From positions 1 to 6,373 of the forward strand of contig JAHWJE010000103.1 of assembly GCA_019348575.1 (NCBI GenBank): DNA of 6,373 nt. The letters run 5' to 3'. The position numbers and the translations under genes were made by a program. Shown here in pieces: positions 4,440 to 6,373 of this stretch (positions within the stretch are counted from its first letter, which is position 1; every line of letters begins with the position of its first letter). This stretch comes from Actinomycetota bacterium. Its GTDB lineage: Bacteria; Actinomycetota; Thermoleophilia; Solirubrobacterales; Solirubrobacteraceae. Below the pieces are notes generated by a model, which saw only the letters and a program-made list of their open reading frames with translations, had not been told where the DNA came from and did not search any database.

Positions 4440-5780
4440 GTGCGCAGTCTCCGCGGTCGCCTCACGCTCGGCATCACGCTCGTGGTGGCCGTCGTGCTCG
4501 CCGGCGCCGGGGTCGTCGTGTCGCGCTACGTCGACCGCTCCGAGCGCGCGGCGCTCGACGACCGCCTGAAGCGCACGGCCGAGCTGTCGCGCGAGACGGC
4601 GCTGGCGGCGGTCCAGCGCGAGCTGCCGACGAACGACAGGCGGCTGGACAACGTCCTGTCGGCGACGGGCACGTCGCTTCGCCTGCTGCTCGACCGCAGG
4701 CCGCTGCTCACCTCGGGCCAGGAGCTGCCGCCGGGGCGCCCGGCGCCGCGCACCGGGCTGCACACCTTCGAGGTCGGCGGCGAGCGCTACCGCTCCTACG
4801 CGATCAGCCTCGACGCGCTCGGCGGCCTCGCGCGGCTGGAGGTCACGACCCGGCTGCGCCCGGTCGAGCGCAAGCTGTCCGAGCTCAACCGGCGGCTGCT
4901 CGGCTTCGGCGCCGCGGCGCTGCTCGTCGCGGCGCTCGGCGTCTGGTTCGCCGCCGACCTGCTCCTGCGTCCGCTGCGGCGCCTGCGCGCGGCGACGGCG
5001 GGGATCGCCTCGACCGAGGACCTCGACCGCCGGGTGCGCGGCGACGACGGCCCCGCCGAGCTGCGCTCGCTGGCGGCGAGCTTCAACGAGATGCTCGCCC
5101 GCCTGGGGCGCTCGGCGGCCGACCGCGAGCGGGCGCTCGCCGCGACGCGCCGCTTCACCGCCGACGCCGGACACGAGCTGCGCACGCCGCTGACGAGCGT
5201 GCAGGCGAACCTGTCGGCGATCAGCCGCCATCCCGAGATGTCGCCGGCGCAGCGCGCCGGGATGGTCGCCGACGCGCTGGCCGAGAACCGCCGGCTCGCC
5301 GAGCTGCTGGAGGGGCTGCAGGCGCTGGCGCGCGGTGACGCGGCGCCGGTCGAGCACTGCGACGTCGAGCTGGCCGACCTCGTCGGCGTCGCGCTGGCGG
5401 CGGCGCGCGAGCGCCATCCGGCGGTGACGTGGTCGTGCGACCTGCCCGAGCAGCCCGTCGTGCTGCGCGGCTGGGAGCCCGGCCTGCGGATGCTCGTCGA
5501 CAACCTGATCGAGAACGCCGCGCGCCACGGCGGCGGCGCGGTCTCGGTCACGCTGACGGCCAACGGCGGTCCGGCGCTGTTCGTCGACGACGACGGCCAC
5601 GGTGTCGCGGAGGCCGACCGCGAGCGGATCTTCGAGCCGTTCGTGCGCGCCAACGGCACGACGGCGCCGGGCTCGGGCCTCGGCCTCGCGCTCGTCAGCC
5701 AGCAGGTGCGCGCGCACGGCGCGACGGTCCGCGTCGGCGAGTCGCCGCTGGGCGGCGCGCGGTTCGACGTGCGGTTCTGA
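4440..5780 (+). CDS. Membrane sensor histidine kinase (HAMP, HisKA, HATPase_c)
   Basis: This 446-residue kinase has one transmembrane helix at about 8-27, an extracytoplasmic sensor of about 120 residues, a second helix at about 153-176, and a HAMP linker (about 177-229, starting LRPLRRLRAAT). The dimerisation/phosphoacceptor domain carries H245 in FTADAGHELRTPLT. The ATP-binding domain has the N box (N355, N359 in DNLIENAARH), G1 (DDDGHG, 383-388), F box (RIFEPFVR) and G2 (GSGLGLALV, 411-419). It should autophosphorylate H245 and pass the phosphate to D60 of the upstream regulator. The sensor segment matches no domain I recognise and has no cysteines. The start is GTG 4440, chosen because the basic MRSLRGR and first helix follow directly and no earlier in-frame start fits. 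The 13-nt spacer after the regulator has no strong Shine-Dalgarno, consistent with translation coupled to the upstream gene. All catalytic motifs are intact. Confidence 0.95.
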   Translation: MRSLRGRLTLGITLVVAVVLAGAGVVVSRYVDRSERAALDDRLKRTAELSRETALAAVQRELPTNDRRLDNVLSATGTSLRLLLDRRPLLTSGQELPPGRPAPRTGLHTFEVGGERYRSYAISLDALGGLARLEVTTRLRPVERKLSELNRRLLGFGAAALLVAALGVWFAADLLLRPLRRLRAATAGIASTEDLDRRVRGDDGPAELRSLAASFNEMLARLGRSAADRERALAATRRFTADAGHELRTPLTSVQANLSAISRHPEMSPAQRAGMVADALAENRRLAELLEGLQALARGDAAPVEHCDVELADLVGVALAAARERHPAVTWSCDLPEQPVVLRGWEPGLRMLVDNLIENAARHGGGAVSVTLTANGGPALFVDDDGHGVAEADRERIFEPFVRANGTTAPGSGLGLALVSQQVRAHGATVRVGESPLGGARFDVRF

Positions 5781-5799
5781 GCACTAGCCTCAGCGTCGG

Positions 5800-6373
5800 G
5801 TGCGATCTCGGATCTCGATCGGCGGGCTCGCGGCCGCGGCGGCCGCGCTTGTCGGCGCCGTCGCGCTCACCGGGTGCGTGGCGCAGGATCCTGATCCCGC
5901 GCCGGCGCCGTCGCTGCGGCCCGTGCGCCTGCAGATCACGGCCCCGGCCGACCAGGCGATCGTGCGCGGCGACACCGTCGACGTGCGCGGGCGCGTGACG
6001 CCCGCGGTCGCGCAGGTGACGGTCCTCGGGCGCCCGGCGCTCGTCACGCAGGGGCGCTTCAGCGCCGTCGTTCCGCTCGAGCCGGGCGTCAACGTCCTCG
6101 ACGTGATCGCGACCGCGCCGCGCCGCAAGCCCGCGCTGACGGCGCTGCGCGTGACGCGCGACGTGCTCGTGACGGTCCCGCAGCTCGCGGGCGTCGAGCA
6201 GGACGAGCTCGAGGGCGTGCTCGAGCCGCTCGGGCTGCGCGCCGAGGTGCAGCGCGGCGGCGGCATCCTCGACCTGCTGCGCCCCGGCGAGCCCGCCGTC
6301 TGCGCGCAGGACCCCGAGCCGGGGACGCGGGTGCGGCGCGGGCGCAGCGTGCGGGTGGTCGTGGCGAAGCGCT
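5800..6373 (+). CDS. Lipoprotein with Ig-like and PASTA domains (3' end outside window)
   Basis: The frame opens with GTG 5800, 19 nt after the kinase stop. An in-frame TAG at 5785-5787 excludes any longer start. The N-terminus (MRSRISIGG, Ala-rich hydrophobic stretch) ends in a lipobox LTGC with C26, so the mature protein should be lipid-anchored outside the membrane. Residues about 27-42 are a Pro/Ala-rich linker. Residues about 44-120 look like an Ig-like beta-sandwich of the glucodextranase-B/Big type (ITAPADQAIVRGD, then RFSAVVPLEPGVNVL). Residues about 124-190 form a PASTA domain (VPQLAGVEQDELEGVLEPLG through QDPEPGTRVRRGRSV), a fold that in other proteins binds peptidoglycan or muropeptides. 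A cysteine, C168, lies inside the PASTA domain. The frame is still open at the window end after 191 codons. Position directly behind the kinase suggests an accessory surface sensor for the two-component system, or a cell-wall protein under its control. No clear Shine-Dalgarno is seen. Confidence 0.8.
   Translation, partial: MRSRISIGGLAAAAAALVGAVALTGCVAQDPDPAPAPSLRPVRLQITAPADQAIVRGDTVDVRGRVTPAVAQVTVLGRPALVTQGRFSAVVPLEPGVNVLDVIATAPRRKPALTALRVTRDVLVTVPQLAGVEQDELEGVLEPLGLRAEVQRGGGILDLLRPGEPAVCAQDPEPGTRVRRGRSVRVVVAKR

Noticed and set aside
3428..4477. Minus-strand frame of 349 codons opposite the RTX gene and response regulator
   Set aside because: It is antisense to two well-supported genes and shows only composition-driven sequence without domain motifs.
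4410..5717. Minus-strand frame of 435 codons opposite the histidine kinase
   Set aside because: It is an Arg/Ala/Gln-rich shadow caused by high GC. The plus strand encodes a kinase with every catalytic motif.
5790..6266. Minus-strand frame of 158 codons opposite the lipoprotein
   Set aside because: It is Ser/Thr/Arg-rich low complexity. The plus frame has a lipobox and a PASTA domain.
1..6373. tRNA, rRNA, insertion sequence or phage genes
   Set aside because: No cloverleaf, rRNA-like segment, transposase, terminal inverted repeats with target duplication, or integrase sequence was seen on either strand.

Overview
The window is very GC-rich, with almost wall-to-wall coding sequence, long antisense shadow frames, GTG starts and little AT-rich spacer. 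Protein content points to a high-GC Actinomycetota: a TPR signalling protein with a characteristic C-terminal module, a stand-alone class III cyclase, secreted RTX-type calcium-binding proteins with Sec signal peptides, a PrrA/MprA-like two-component pair and a PASTA lipoprotein. RTX-rich small secreted proteins ending in a two-cysteine module remind me of Thermoleophilia/Solirubrobacterales. That placement is an inference from resemblance, not a search result.

Layout. (1) Bases 2-1414 (+) hold the 3' part of a large TPR regulatory protein whose N-terminal half lies outside the window. (2) A 92-bp gap carries a perfect 14-bp palindrome (1426-1439) with a GAAC-N4-GTTC core. It precedes a minimal but catalytically complete class III adenylate cyclase (1507-1998, +). 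(3) A convergent intergenic region (1999-2248) contains two near-identical tandem hairpins 53 bp apart, a third unrelated hairpin, and about 100 bp of lower GC. (4) A secreted RTX-like calcium-binding protein lies on the minus strand (2249-3115). (5) A 154-bp divergent promoter region (3116-3269) has CTCAC direct repeats at 11-bp periodicity plus an inverted copy. (6) A plus-strand gene string follows: a small secreted RTX-like protein (3270-3734), an OmpR/PhoB-family response regulator (3731-4426, ATGA overlap), an HAMP-type sensor histidine kinase (4440-5780) and a lipoprotein with Ig-like and PASTA domains that runs off the window (5800-6373).

How they may work together. The first half is an intracellular signalling neighbourhood (TPR regulator and cAMP-producing cyclase). 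The second half looks like an envelope-facing sensory operon. Its kinase and regulator are encoded between a secreted calcium-binding protein and a surface-anchored lipoprotein, and a second RTX protein diverges from the same control region. The working hypothesis is a two-component system tied to extracellular calcium or the cell surface, with exported proteins as accessory sensors or outputs. The gene order and the ATGA overlap are seen directly; the functional link is inference.
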